Positions 12,357 through 22,204 of a stretch of 64,000 bases of DNA are shown piece after piece. This stretch comes from Rhineura floridana (taxonomy: Eukaryota > Chordata > Lepidosauria > Squamata > Rhineuridae). Location: positions 65,944,986 to 66,008,985 of the forward strand of contig NC_084487.1 of assembly GCF_030035675.1 (NCBI RefSeq). The letters run 5' to 3'. Under the pieces are notes generated by a model. It ran no database searches, was not told the origin of the DNA, and saw only the letters and a program-made list of their open reading frames with translations. The position numbers were made by a program, and so were the translations under genes. Position 1 is the stretch's first letter. Every line of letters starts with the position of its first letter.

Positions 12357-12571
12357 CAGTGACTTGCAAAAGTAATCAGCCCCCTGACCAATGTTCTCAT
12401 ATTACTGAATTACAAATGGTACATTACAAATGTAATTTTGTTCTGTATGATATTTTATTTTGAAACACAAACTCAAAATCAATTATTGTAAGGTGACATT
12501 GGTTTTATGTTGGGAAATGTTTGTAAGAAGCATAAAAAACTGAAACATGTTGCTTGCGTAAGTATTCAACC
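12357..12571 (+). repeat. Left terminal inverted repeat of the Tc1 element
   Basis: About 215 bp, ending at GTATTCAACC, pairs with 13746-13953. By eye most positions match; the differences are single bases and a few short indels, so the copy is not recent but not ancient. Confidence 0.88.
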
Positions 12572-12742
12572 TCTGTGATGTGGAAGCTCCCAGTGTACAT
12601 AGATGAAAGAAATTGCCTTATTAAGGGCACAGTTATCTTACCATTGGCCTCCACCTATGAACTATCAAAGTTGCTGTCATATTGTCAGGATAAAAACCCC
12701 ACTGTTGAAGGATCATTGGTCAGGCTGTGGATCTGAAGGAAA

Positions 12743-13735
12743 ATGATGACCAAAGAGCATTCTACAGAAGTGAGAGATAATGTAATACAAATGCATAGAT
12801 TAGGAAAAGGGCACAAAACAATGTCCAAATGTTTGGATATCCCAGTGAACACAGTTGGATCAATAATCAGGAAGTGGAAGCTGCATCACACCATCCAAGC
12901 ATTGCCAAGAAAAGGCCATTCCTCAAAACTCAGCACTCATACGAGGAGACTTGTGAGAGAAGCCACAGAAAGGCCAACAATCACTTTGAAGGAGCTACAG
13001 AGTTCAGCAGCTGGGGGTGGAGTAATGGTGCACCAGTCAACCATATCAAGAGCTCTGCATAACACTGCCCTGTATGGGGGGGGTGGCAAGAAAGAAGCTG
13101 TTACTCAAAAAGTACCATCTGAATGGAGATCTGGAGTTTGCCAGAAAGCATGAGAGTGCCCCAGCTGCAAGGTGGAGAAAGATGAGACCAAGATAGAACT
13201 TTTTGGGCAAAACTCAAAGCGCTGTGTGTGGTGCAAACCTAACATCGCCCATGCCTCAAGACACACCATCCCTACAGTGAAGTATGGTGGTGGCAGCATC
13301 ATGCTGTGGGGATGCTTATCAGCAAGGACTGGGCATCTTGTTAAAATCAAAGGAAGAATGGATGGAGCAAAATACAAGGGAATACTGCCAGAGAACCTGC
13401 TTCAGTCCACTAAAAAACTGAAGCTTGGGAAGAAATTCAATTTTCAGCAGGACAATGATCCCAAGCACAAGGCCAAAGCAACATTGGAGTGGCTCAAGAA
13501 CAAAAAGGTGAATGTCCTACAGTGGCCCACTGATCTCCTGAACGTCCTGATCTCAATCCCATTGAGAATCTGTGGCACTCTCAGAAAATTGCGGTCCACA
13601 AGTGACATCCAACCAACCTGAACGCCCTGGAGTGAATGGGCCAAAATCCCTCTGACACTGTGTGCAAAGCTGGTACATAGCTACCCCCAAAGACTTAAAG
13701 CTGTTATTACAGCAAAAGGTGGCTCTACCAAATAT
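12743..13735 (+). pseudogene. Tc1 transposase, disrupted
   Basis: The N-terminal open part (12743-13153) has the paired-like helix-turn-helix domain: TEVRDNVIQMHRLGKGHKTM, then VNTVGSIIRKWK and a second HTH around TITLKELQS and HQSTISRALH. The second open part (13172-13621) holds the catalytic domain. The first Asp is in DETKIELFG, followed by YGGGSIMLWGC, and the second is in FQQDNDPKHKAKATLEWL. The motif SPDLNPIENLW that should supply Glu is frame-shifted (ENLW can be read in another frame near 13555). The C-terminal AVITAKGGSTKY is readable near 13700-13733. A stop and frame changes near 13150-13170, where the block before DETK is shortened, kill it. It acts in cut-and-paste transposition in this family. 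Confidence 0.88.
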
Positions 13736-13745
13736 TAATGTGTGG

Positions 13746-13953
13746 GGTTGAATACTTATGCAAGCAACATGTTTCATTTTTTTATGTATCTTACAAACAT
13801 TTCCCAACATAAAACCAATGTCACCTTACAATAATTGATTTTGAGTTTCAGTGTTTCAAAATAAAATATACAGAATGAAATTACAATGTACCATTTGTAA
13901 TTCAGTAATATGAGAGCATTGGTCAGGGGTCTGAATACTTTTGCAAGGCACTG
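13746..13953 (-). repeat. Right terminal inverted repeat of the Tc1 element
   Basis: It begins GGTTGAATACTTATGCAAGC and ends GCAAGGCACTG before the TA duplication; it is the inverted partner of 12357-12571. Confidence 0.88.
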
Positions 13954-13959
13954 TACTTT

Positions 13960-15150
13960 GAAGAAACATTCCCCAACTTAATGGGAGGGGATTCTTGGCA
14001 AAACAACAGTTAGACTCTCAATAATCCAAGAGTATTTTTCAAAGACTATCTCGGATTGTGGCATAAATTGGCTATCATCTGGCAACACCAAGTGACAGTT
14101 TTCAGGAGGGGGATAGAGATGGACATGTACTATGTGGGAGTGCCTATGGTTGAAAATCAATCACTGCAGCCATGTGATCACTTTGAAAGTTCTGCATGGG
14201 GAACCAATAATCTGTTGTCTATAGTTACACAAGTATTGCATTTCCCACAATTGTTTTAAGTCATTGTATGGGATGCAGACTACAGAATCTAGCTCCCTGT
14301 CTGATTAGAATTGCCATTAGGACCTTTAAAAAAAATCAACTGGAGACAAAAGAAAAGAGCATGCACCACATCATTAGAGTCCCAAGTCTGGAGAAGCTTG
14401 CTGTGAGATCAGTGGGCTGACTATAATCGGGTATTTCTGAAGCTTTCTCCACAGAACACAAAATTGCTATAATCCTGTTTTTAGAAGTTTAACCAAAACT
14501 TTAGCCAGTTCTTGCTTAGGTATTATTCTGATGAGCATTACAATTAGAACTGATAGCTGCAATCAAATTAACTCTGGTTCTCTTGCTTGCAACCTACTCA
14601 AACATTACTAGAAAACAGCCAAGTATAAGCAGTTAATAGGGAGTGATGGGGGTGGGTAAGAGAAGAAAGAATGCACTTCTAGAAACTAGTAAAAACATGA
14701 TTCAGATTGAAACTGACAATGAGCCAATAACTGTTGGATTGGATATTAAGATCTTGGGTATGTTCCCTTTTGAAGCTGTAAGGTGGCAACAGCTGGAATG
14801 CTGTGTTTCAGATTGAGCCAATTAAACAAGTTGGAACACAGATAAATAATTTCTTACATTCTTGGTACAGATGCAAACAAATTCCTCTTGAAGGCACTAC
14901 ATTTTAAAAGAATATTTAATTCTACAGCTGGAACATTGTTGGACTAAAACTGGACATTAAGCAATAAGGAAGGGCATTAAGTGCTGAAGCACATCCTGAT
15001 AAAAGCAATCAAAGTGCCTGTCTTCTGTAATTCAAAACAAAGTAACTTTTTTGCCAGATTACAATTGCATCCCCTTTCCGATATTACATGTAAAATGAAT
15101 TCTTTCTTATAAGAGTTTTTTTATTAAATATATAATATAAAGTTAAGGAG
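13960..15150. other. Intergenic sequence, nothing recognised
   Basis: No gene or clear repeat was recognised. At 15170-15225 a short CR1/SINE-like tail (CCTAGATGGGCTTTTTGGTC) is the only hint of mobile DNA. Confidence 0.4.
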
Positions 15151-15329
15151 ACAATATGGTTTCCAGCAAACACGACCTAGATGGGCTTTTTGGTCTGATG
15201 CAGCAAGGCTCTTGCAATGTTCATCTGCCTTGCAGTGTTACCTACACTCAACAGAGTTGCACCTAGTCAATTCCTTAGTTACCAGACTGCAGAAAAATTA
15301 GCACGTTTCCTAGATTTCCATGGATTTGG

Positions 15330-15870
15330 AATTTATTTATTTATTATATTTATTAGTCACTTTTTTCCAAAATGAACTCAAAGCGACTTACAAAAAAAAT
15401 CTCAAACATATACAGTATAAAAGCATACCAAGCAAAACTCAATACAATAAATAGAACAATACTGTACAATAAAAATCACAACACACAATACAACTCAAAT
15501 ATAGGTTTTCTGCTACCCCTCTCCTGTCCCCAAAACTCAGAACCTACTAGCCAAGAACTCCCCCCCCCCCCCAGGCTTAGGCTACAGGAAGCCCCACTTC
15601 AGGTATGTTTGGTGGCAGAAGCCACCTCGGAAACAAACAAACAGGACGCTACTGCGTTGGAGATGGAGGCAGGGTGCCTCCGCGTGCCAAGGAAGAGGTC
15701 TCTGCGGATACAGGAAGGCCATGGGACAACCCAGCGGGCAGCCCCCACCTATGTGGGTCCAAAGGTCCCAACAAATTTTTTTGTTGGGTTTATATTAAGG
15801 TCATATATTATCATTTATAAGCCACTTTTCTGCCCCCAAATATCAGATTAAAAACCCCACAAAAACAATT
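15330..15870 (-). mobile_element. LINE 3'-end fragment
   Basis: The left edge is a TTTATTTATTTATTA tract (tail in reverse). It is followed by AGTCACTTTTTTCCAAAATG and a long A-rich stretch of ACAATACA-type words, as expected for an inverted LINE 3'UTR. Inside lie a C14 run (15552-15565) and a GC-rich block (15600-15760) of unclear origin. A second tail-like motif (TAAGCCACTTTTCTGCCCCC) occurs at 15819-15838. Family is uncertain. Confidence 0.4.
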
Positions 15871-16023
15871 TCCCTGTTCCTTCTGTTTGAGAAATTTCTG
15901 TTCTGACTAAGGAATTTCTGCTCTTTGAACTGTGCCCACCATATTCCAGTATCTCTTGCAGCAGACACTTTAGTAGATTCTTCCATTATATAATTCTAGC
16001 CACTCTTAAGATGTACATGGTAT

Positions 16024-16365
16024 TTACACAATGGAGAGAAGGAGACGATAGGAGAGAATGGGCAGACTATGTTTAGGGCAGCCTTTAAAGGTCCAGTTCA
16101 CTTTGAAAGTCATAGGACTAAGTGCATTATGGACTTTGAAGAAGCACGAGTACAGGGAGAAAGGGACAAACGAGCTAAGCGGAAGGCACGTCAAGCAAAT
16201 CCTCATCGTGACCATCTTCCATCTGGAAACCTATGTCCTCACTGTGGGAGGCTGTGTGGATCCAGAATTGGCCTCCACATTCACTTATGAACCCACTGTT
16301 AAAGACCTTACCATGGAAGATAATCTTACTCGGCCACGAGTGATCGCCCATGATGAATGAATGAT
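16024..16365 (+). mobile_element. Fragment of a non-LTR element encoding a C-terminal zinc finger
   Basis: One frame reads FEEARVQGERDKRAKRKARQ, then CPHCGRLCGSRIGLHIHL, a CxxC...H(x)3-type finger preceded by a basic region. Tails like C-x2-C-GR-x-C-x-SRIGL-x-SH occur at the C-termini of some LINE polymerases. No RT domain is attached here. It ends abruptly near the L2 copy that starts at about 16455. Family (R4/Dong-, RTE- or other-like) cannot be decided by eye. Confidence 0.45.
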
Positions 16366-16454
16366 CATTACAATAATCTGTTTAATTTACAAACATACAG
16401 AATGAGATGGCATTATGTGATGCAAAAGAAAGCACACAGACAATGTAATCATAG

Positions 16455-17332
16455 CAACATGGAGGATGTTCATCCTGTTCTTGATGGGGTTACACTCCCC
16501 TTGAAGGAACAGGTGCATAGCTTGGGAGATCTTTTTGATCCTTCCTTGTCACTTGAGGCCCAGGTGGCCTCGGTGGCACGGAATGCTTTTTACCATCTTC
16601 GCTTGGTAGCCCAGCTACGTCCCTATCTGGACAGTGACGACCTCGCCTCAGTTGTTCATGCTCTGGTAACTTCTAGACTGGACTACTGCAATGCGCTCTA
16701 CGTTGGGCTGCCCTTGAAGACTGTTCGGAAACTACAGCTAGTCCAGAATGCAGCGGCCAGACTGCTGACGCGGACCAGAAGGTCCGCTCATATAACACCT
16801 GTTCTGGCCTGTCTGCACTGGCTTCCTATTTGTTTCTGGGCTAGATTCAAAGTGCTGGTTTTGACCTATAAAGCCCTACATGGCATGGGACCGCAATACC
16901 TGGTGGAACGCCTCTCCCAATATGAACCTACCCGGACACTGCGCTCAACATCTAAGGCCCTCCTCCGGGTGGCATCCCATCGAGAAGCTCGGAGGGTGGT
17001 GACTAGAACCAGGGCCTTTTCTGTGGTGGCCCCCGAACTGTGGAACAGCCTCACTGATGAGGTGCGCCTGGCGCCGACGCTACTATCTTTTCGGCGCCAG
17101 GTGAAAACCTTTTTATACTCCCAGGCATTTTAAAGTGTGTTTTAATAGCATTTTCATTATTATTTTGTATCCTGGATGTTGTTTGGTTTCTTTATTATTT
17201 GTTTGTTTTGTTTTTTGATTTATTGTAGTTATTGTATTTATACATTGCTTGTTTTTATCTTTTTGTACACCGCCCAGAGAGCCTTCGGGCTTAGGGCGGT
17301 ATATAAATTAAATAAATAAATAAATAAATAAA
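16455..17332 (+). mobile_element. L2-clade LINE, 5'-truncated, open C-terminal ORF
   Basis: An open frame (to TAA at 17133) encodes PVLDGVTLPLKEQVHSLGDL, SLSLEAQVASVARNAFY, LVTSRLDYCNALYVGLPLK, LQLVQNAAARLLTRTRRSAH, LHWLPICFWARFKVLVLTYK and AFSVVAPELWNSLTDEVRLA, ending in FLYSQAF. This is the region C-terminal to the RT palm. The 3'UTR ends with the L2 hairpin-like tail (TGTACACCGCCCAGAGAG, then GGGCGGTATATAAAT) and an (AAAT)n array at 17308-17332. An undamaged frame of more than 220 codons suggests a fairly young insertion. The RT palm was lost by 5' truncation. Confidence 0.9.
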
Positions 17333-17339
17333 CATCATA

Positions 17340-20300
17340 CCAGTTCCACAAAAATAAAAAATCACAACTGCTGCTCTCCTTGTAGACACAAACTTAAGGG
17401 GGGGAGGGAGACACACCAAGTTTAGTTCCTAAAACAAGCAACTGGCCACTTAGTGCCTAGTATTCCCATCAATAATCAGGCCACATCAAGTCTAGGTGGT
17501 AAAATTTCTTCACCTACCATAACAAAACAAGACACGTATATTGTTATACACGAAGTATGGTGCCATGGCAGTCAGAGTATGAGTTGCTTTTGGCTCAGTA
17601 AATAAGCACAGGATTAGGCTCTATGTTTTTGCTTTAGATTTTAAATATATTCAGTTTAGAAATCGTAACATATTTGCAAGTACACTGTGAATAGCTACTA
17701 ATGTCTTAGATAGCAATGCATTCTACACTTGATTCCTGTACAGGCTCATAAATTAAGTCGTATTTTATTATCACTTTGCCGTTCCTTTTCTGTGCTTTTA
17801 AAGCACGCACAGCACCACCACAGTTAGTTTCATGAACTGTTCACTATCCAAGCTTCCTAACTGTTGTAGACAGAGCTTAGGAGGAAACACCATTCCTCAA
17901 ATATCATTTTCTGTCACCGGGTCAGCCCTTAAATATTCTATTGGGACAACTGATACTCAAGTCCAAGCAAACCTCTGCCCCAAAGCAGGATTTTACAAAT
18001 CCACATTTACCTTTCAGCTTAATGCCCTTTTAAACTGACTCAGACATGAAGCTCACTGCGAGATCTTAATCCAGTCACCTTCTCAGCCCAATTTACTTCA
18101 CAGGATTGTTGTAAGAATGAAATGAAGGTGGGGGCACATGCACCATCTCAAGCTTCTTGGACAAAGGATGGAGACGAAAGGAAGGTAATAATTTTAATAA
18201 TACAAGTTCTTACAACAACTCTTACTTTGTTCAGCTGAATTCAGTTACTTTTGTTAATTACAGAGCTCCAGCCTTTAGTGTATGTTAATTGGTATATCAA
18301 CCAACTATAAGTCTACCATCCAATCCTATGCATCTTTACTTAGGACTAAGATCCACTCTGTCAATGACATTAATTCACAAACAAGTGTAAAAAGACACCT
18401 ATATCAAAATTATTGTAACATACAAATTTATTAAAATATAAGTTACTGTTCATTTAGTTAAAATGTACTCATTAAGTCAACTAAACATCCTTTATGAATT
18501 TAGCAGCATATATTATTTGCAGAATTTAATTTGCTTTGCAGGAATGGGGAGGGACAGAGGGTTATAAACAACTATATCCCAATTATTTGACATTCCATTC
18601 TAATATACACACTACCTTCTGTTTGTAATATTTCACCAAGCATCACATGATACTTTAAACCTGATATCTGTATGCTTAGAACCTTGAATTAAAAAAAACA
18701 ACAACTTTAAACTCCCACTGTTCAATCCTCCACGTCTAGTTCAATGGGACTTACTTTGCAGGTAAGTAGGCATAGGATTGCAGCAATTCTGTGAAGAACA
18801 TTTTTTCGTATGTGGCTGCAGAATCTCAAAACGCACCCACTCCTCATAATCTGAATTCTTTTCAATTTTAACAGAAGTTGAACCTCTTCACATGTTACTC
18901 CAGTCAAGATCTGCTGGATATGTTCCATCGAGTATTTCAGGACAGGTTACAATAGCTCTTTATCTGCATCAGATGCCTGAACTGATACATGGGGTGGGGG
19001 CTTTATTGGGCCTCCAGCAGTTTGCCCCCTCTCCTCTGTGTTTTATGATCAAATACAAAGTTATTGATCAGCCCAGCTGGTAAGCATTCCACCTTGTTGA
19101 CTGTGATGATCCATCACCTCACTATCCTCTGCTTGCTTATTCAGTAGTAAGTCCCACTTTGTTTAATTAGCCTTTCAGCGACCATCTCTTTCCAAACTGC
19201 AGAAAAACAGAATACTTTCCAAGAGGAGTTACAAATTAGGGGTTTTCCATGCTGCCAGGTCAGCAATGAATCACAATTATAGGAATCTGAATCTGAATTA
19301 ATGAGGTAGAATATTGTAGAGTTTTGTGAAATGTTCCCTATCTGAACTGTGCCAACTTCACTAATCTGACAAATCCCCAAGTCTGTTGTGCTGAATTAGT
19401 ACATCTGAACCCCACCAAACTGTCCATGTGGGCAGGCACTTGATACAGCAATCCTTAATGTATGGAAACAGGCTTTGTCCAAATTCCAGGACTTCACAAA
19501 CAACATTTCTTACATCAGGAACTTCCACTCAGGGGTGGAGGCAGCCTGTGTACACCATCTTCTTCGAATATATGCTTGTTTTACCACAACTATATCACTG
19601 TGAATAATGATTTCCAAACACATGCCATTAGGACTAAGTAAGCAGATTTCAGACTTATTTTTTTCTCCCATACAAAGAGTGTCTCTGTACAGGGAACTTG
19701 TCATGTGTGAAGCAGCCATAAGCTAAGGCAACAGAAATGTCCAAATGTTGGAAAAAAACACCATTCTGCTTAAATGTTTATAGAGAAAAAAACAACTAAG
19801 AAGGGCTTATGGTGAAAAAAACCAGTCCTATGTTGTTCCAAGATGTGGGTGAAAAAACATGCAAAATGATACTACATTTATTTAGGACTTTATCCTTGAA
19901 AGCTCCCAATAAGTGATACCACTATTAAGGTGCAAACATCTTATGTCAGCATTTTTGCATTGAGCACTTAAACCAACCTTACCACAGCATAATTTCAGTT
20001 AATCAATAACAGATCATGGGGTCACTGAGCATTTTTGGAATGTAAAATATAACTTTTCAAGTATTGGGAAATATCTACCTACTATAACAGATGGAGTTAC
20101 TCCTTCACAAACAGTACAAAATCATGCAAACTGATTCTGTTCCTGTTTACTGATAAAATCCCAAGTAAATTTGCACAGGATTGCTATTTTAAACACATTA
20201 TAAGTAACTTCTGAGGCCTTTATAGAATAAAATTCTGTGACAATAGGAAACAACCACTAAAGGATTTTAGCCAGAGCAGATTAAGATTTGATTTTTAATT

Positions 20301-21190
20301 TAAAAAAATATCAGTGTTATGGTCTTTTAAAACAAAACAAAACTGGTTTAGTCTGCAATTCTATACCAAGTCACCTGGGAGTAAGCCCTACTGAAGACAA
20401 TGGGACTTATTTCTGAGTAAACATGCACTGGATTGCACTGTTAAAGTGAAATCTGACTTTAATTCAGACCCAGTTTTTGGAGTTTATACTTCACCCTTTT
20501 AAACTGAATCCATGAACCTCTTTCAGATACCTAAGTTAAAGGCTGCTTATGCAAAAGAAAAAATATTGAGGGAAATCTTGAAATATCGACTGAGGTCAAG
20601 CATTTAAAATGTCACTATAACACACCATAGGTGATGCAGTAATCTCTGAATATTTATTCCCAACCAAACTGTATTGTCATTTAGAGCACAATTTTGACTT
20701 GATTATACCCTTACTTCTGAACCTGTTCACAAACATTGCTTTGCCCAGGTCCCTGTTTTTAGAAAGTTCTGGGCATTATCGAGTAGGTAATCTTTTTTGG
20801 GGTCCCTGCATATGTACGGAGAGCCAAACAGAAATCCATTGTGTGTCTTGTAGTTAGTTCTGTAGTACAAAAAGTGTATGGGTTACATGTCCAAAGCTTT
20901 TGGATTCTTCTCACAAAAGATTCCTTCAAATTTAGTTGCATGAATTATAAACCTGAATCCAGGCCTTTACAGTACCTCAGGTATAAAAACCAATATGTTT
21001 TGCATTCTTGTCACCATCAGTTCATGTAAGTGCCTGCTCCTATAATCCTAATTATCTGTGATGAACAGATGTCTGGCTGTTTGTCTGATGTTCATCTTGC
21101 CCACAGGCACAACTGAGAGGCAGGGCATGTGATGTAGCTATGTTACTCTGTATCTTTAAATTATTTCCTACTGTTGATATCAGCTGTTTC
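17340..21190. other. Intergenic sequence with only small repeat traces
   Basis: No gene was recognised. Small pieces include a CORE-SINE/L2-type tail at about 18085-18210 (CACAGGATTGTTGTAAG), MITE traces at about 18312-18345 and 18722-18785 (AATGGGACTTACTTTGCAGG), and a better MITE copy at about 20350-20445. Confidence 0.4.
20350..20445. mobile_element. Short MITE (GCAATCCTATGCA... family)
   Basis: It reads CTGCAATTCTATACCAAGTC ... GGGAGTAAGCCCTACTGAAG, then AATGGGACTTATTTCTGAGT ... CACTGGATTGCACTG. The ends (GCAATTC and GGATTGCA) are inverted and the centre is imperfectly palindromic. Fragments of the same family recur near 5033, 18722, 21850, 40030, 48140 and 63930. Confidence 0.45.
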
Positions 21191-21199
21191 ACACAGGCA

Positions 21200-21560
21200 A
21201 CAGTATTTATTTATTTATTGTTTAATTTGTATCCCGCCCTTCCTCCCAGCAGGAGCCCAGAGCGGCAAACAAAGCACTAAAAACACTTTAAAACATCATA
21301 AAAACAGATCTTAAAATACATTAAAACAAAACAGCGTTAAAAACATTCTAAAACAACTTTTAAAAAGGGTTAAAAACATTATTAAAAAACATATTACGCA
21401 ATTCTAACAGAGACACAGACTGGGATAGGTCTCAATCTAAAAGGTTTGTTGAAAGAGGAGAGTCTGCAAAAGGCGCCGAAAAGATAGTAGAGATGGCGCT
21501 TATATAAGCCATTTATCAGGAAAAGTTTAACTGAGGCGCTGTTGAAGGCTACAGGAACTA
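21200..21560 (-). mobile_element. L2 3' tail
   Basis: It starts with an inverted (TTTA)n tail and TTTGTATCCCGCCCTTCCTC, then the A-rich 3'UTR. Near 21440-21505 it reaches the coding end (reverse reading of a sequence like LFRRLLQTLLFQQTF). It is 5'-truncated. Confidence 0.6.
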
Positions 21561-21617
21561 TTTCTGAATAAGGGAGCTAAGTCTAGGTAGAATTTAAAGA
21601 AAGAACCAATAATCTTA

Positions 21618-21725
21618 TAGTAACTTAAAGACTAGCAAGTTTATTATAATATAAGCTTTCATGGACTTACACCATAATAAATTTGTTGATCTTTAAGGTG
21701 CTACAGAGCAATAGACTAGTTGTTT
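21618..21725. mobile_element. Foldback MITE ('rapidly inverted ACTTAAAGACTA' type)
   Basis: The left end has AACTTAAAGACTAGCAAGTT and the right end has AAATTTGTTGATCTTTAAGG, imperfect reverse complements around GCTTTCATGGAC. A related stretch is at about 34205-34280 (CCTTAAAGACTAAGAAAATT). Confidence 0.4.
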
Positions 21726-21994
21726 TTGGACTGGAATTGTATTTTAATTGTCTTAAAATTGTGACTGCCCAGACAACATGGCTGACCGGGTAGTATACAA
21801 GTGAAATAAATAAATCACTATCCCTCTGGACATCATTTACAGGAAAAAAAGTCTGCTGTCAAGTGCACTGGGCTCAGTGGAACTTGCTTCTAAGTAAACA
21901 TATAGGATTGGGCCATACATTTTAATTCCTATGATATTTTGATGGTATGCTGTTCCGGAAGATAACCAAAAGTTTCACGCAAATCCAGAAATTA

Positions 21995-22203
21995 CCTACT
22001 CCTTTTATATCCCATCTTTCCTCCAAAGAGCTCGGAGTGGGATCCACGGTTCTCTTCCCCCCTTTCATCTTCACAACCTCAGTGAGGTACATTAGGTTGA
22101 GAGGTGCAGCTGGACACAAAGTCATCCAATGATCTTCACTGCTGAGTAAGGGTTTGAACATAGATTTCCCAATCCTAATCCAAAACTATAACCACTATAC
22201 CAC
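21995..22203 (-). mobile_element. CORE-SINE (MIR-like) with L2-type tail
   Basis: In reverse it shows a tRNA-derived head (GGTATAGTGGTTATAGTTTT), then a core region with GACTTTGTGTCCAGC, ACCTCACTGAGGTTGTGAAG and a tail resembling L2 3' ends. It matches the pattern of the copies at 44.2 and 59.0 kb. Confidence 0.6.
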
Positions 22204-22204
22204 C

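Larger units (their letters stand above)
12357..13953 (+). mobile_element. Tc1-like DNA transposon, complete ends, 1.6 kb
   Basis: The element begins CAGTGACTTGCAAAAGTAAT and its right end, reverse-complemented, begins CAGTGCCTTGCAAAAGTATT. Both are flanked by the TA target duplication of the Tc1/mariner superfamily (12355-12356 and 13954-13955). The TIRs run about 210 bp, and a DDE transposase lies between them. The length (1597 bp) is the normal Tc1 size. Both ends survive but the transposase is damaged, so it is a dead full-length copy. Confidence 0.92.

Noticed and set aside
15552-15565. C-homopolymer run as a possible G-quadruplex or regulatory element
   Set aside because: A single homopolymer in a LINE relic; more likely slippage than function.
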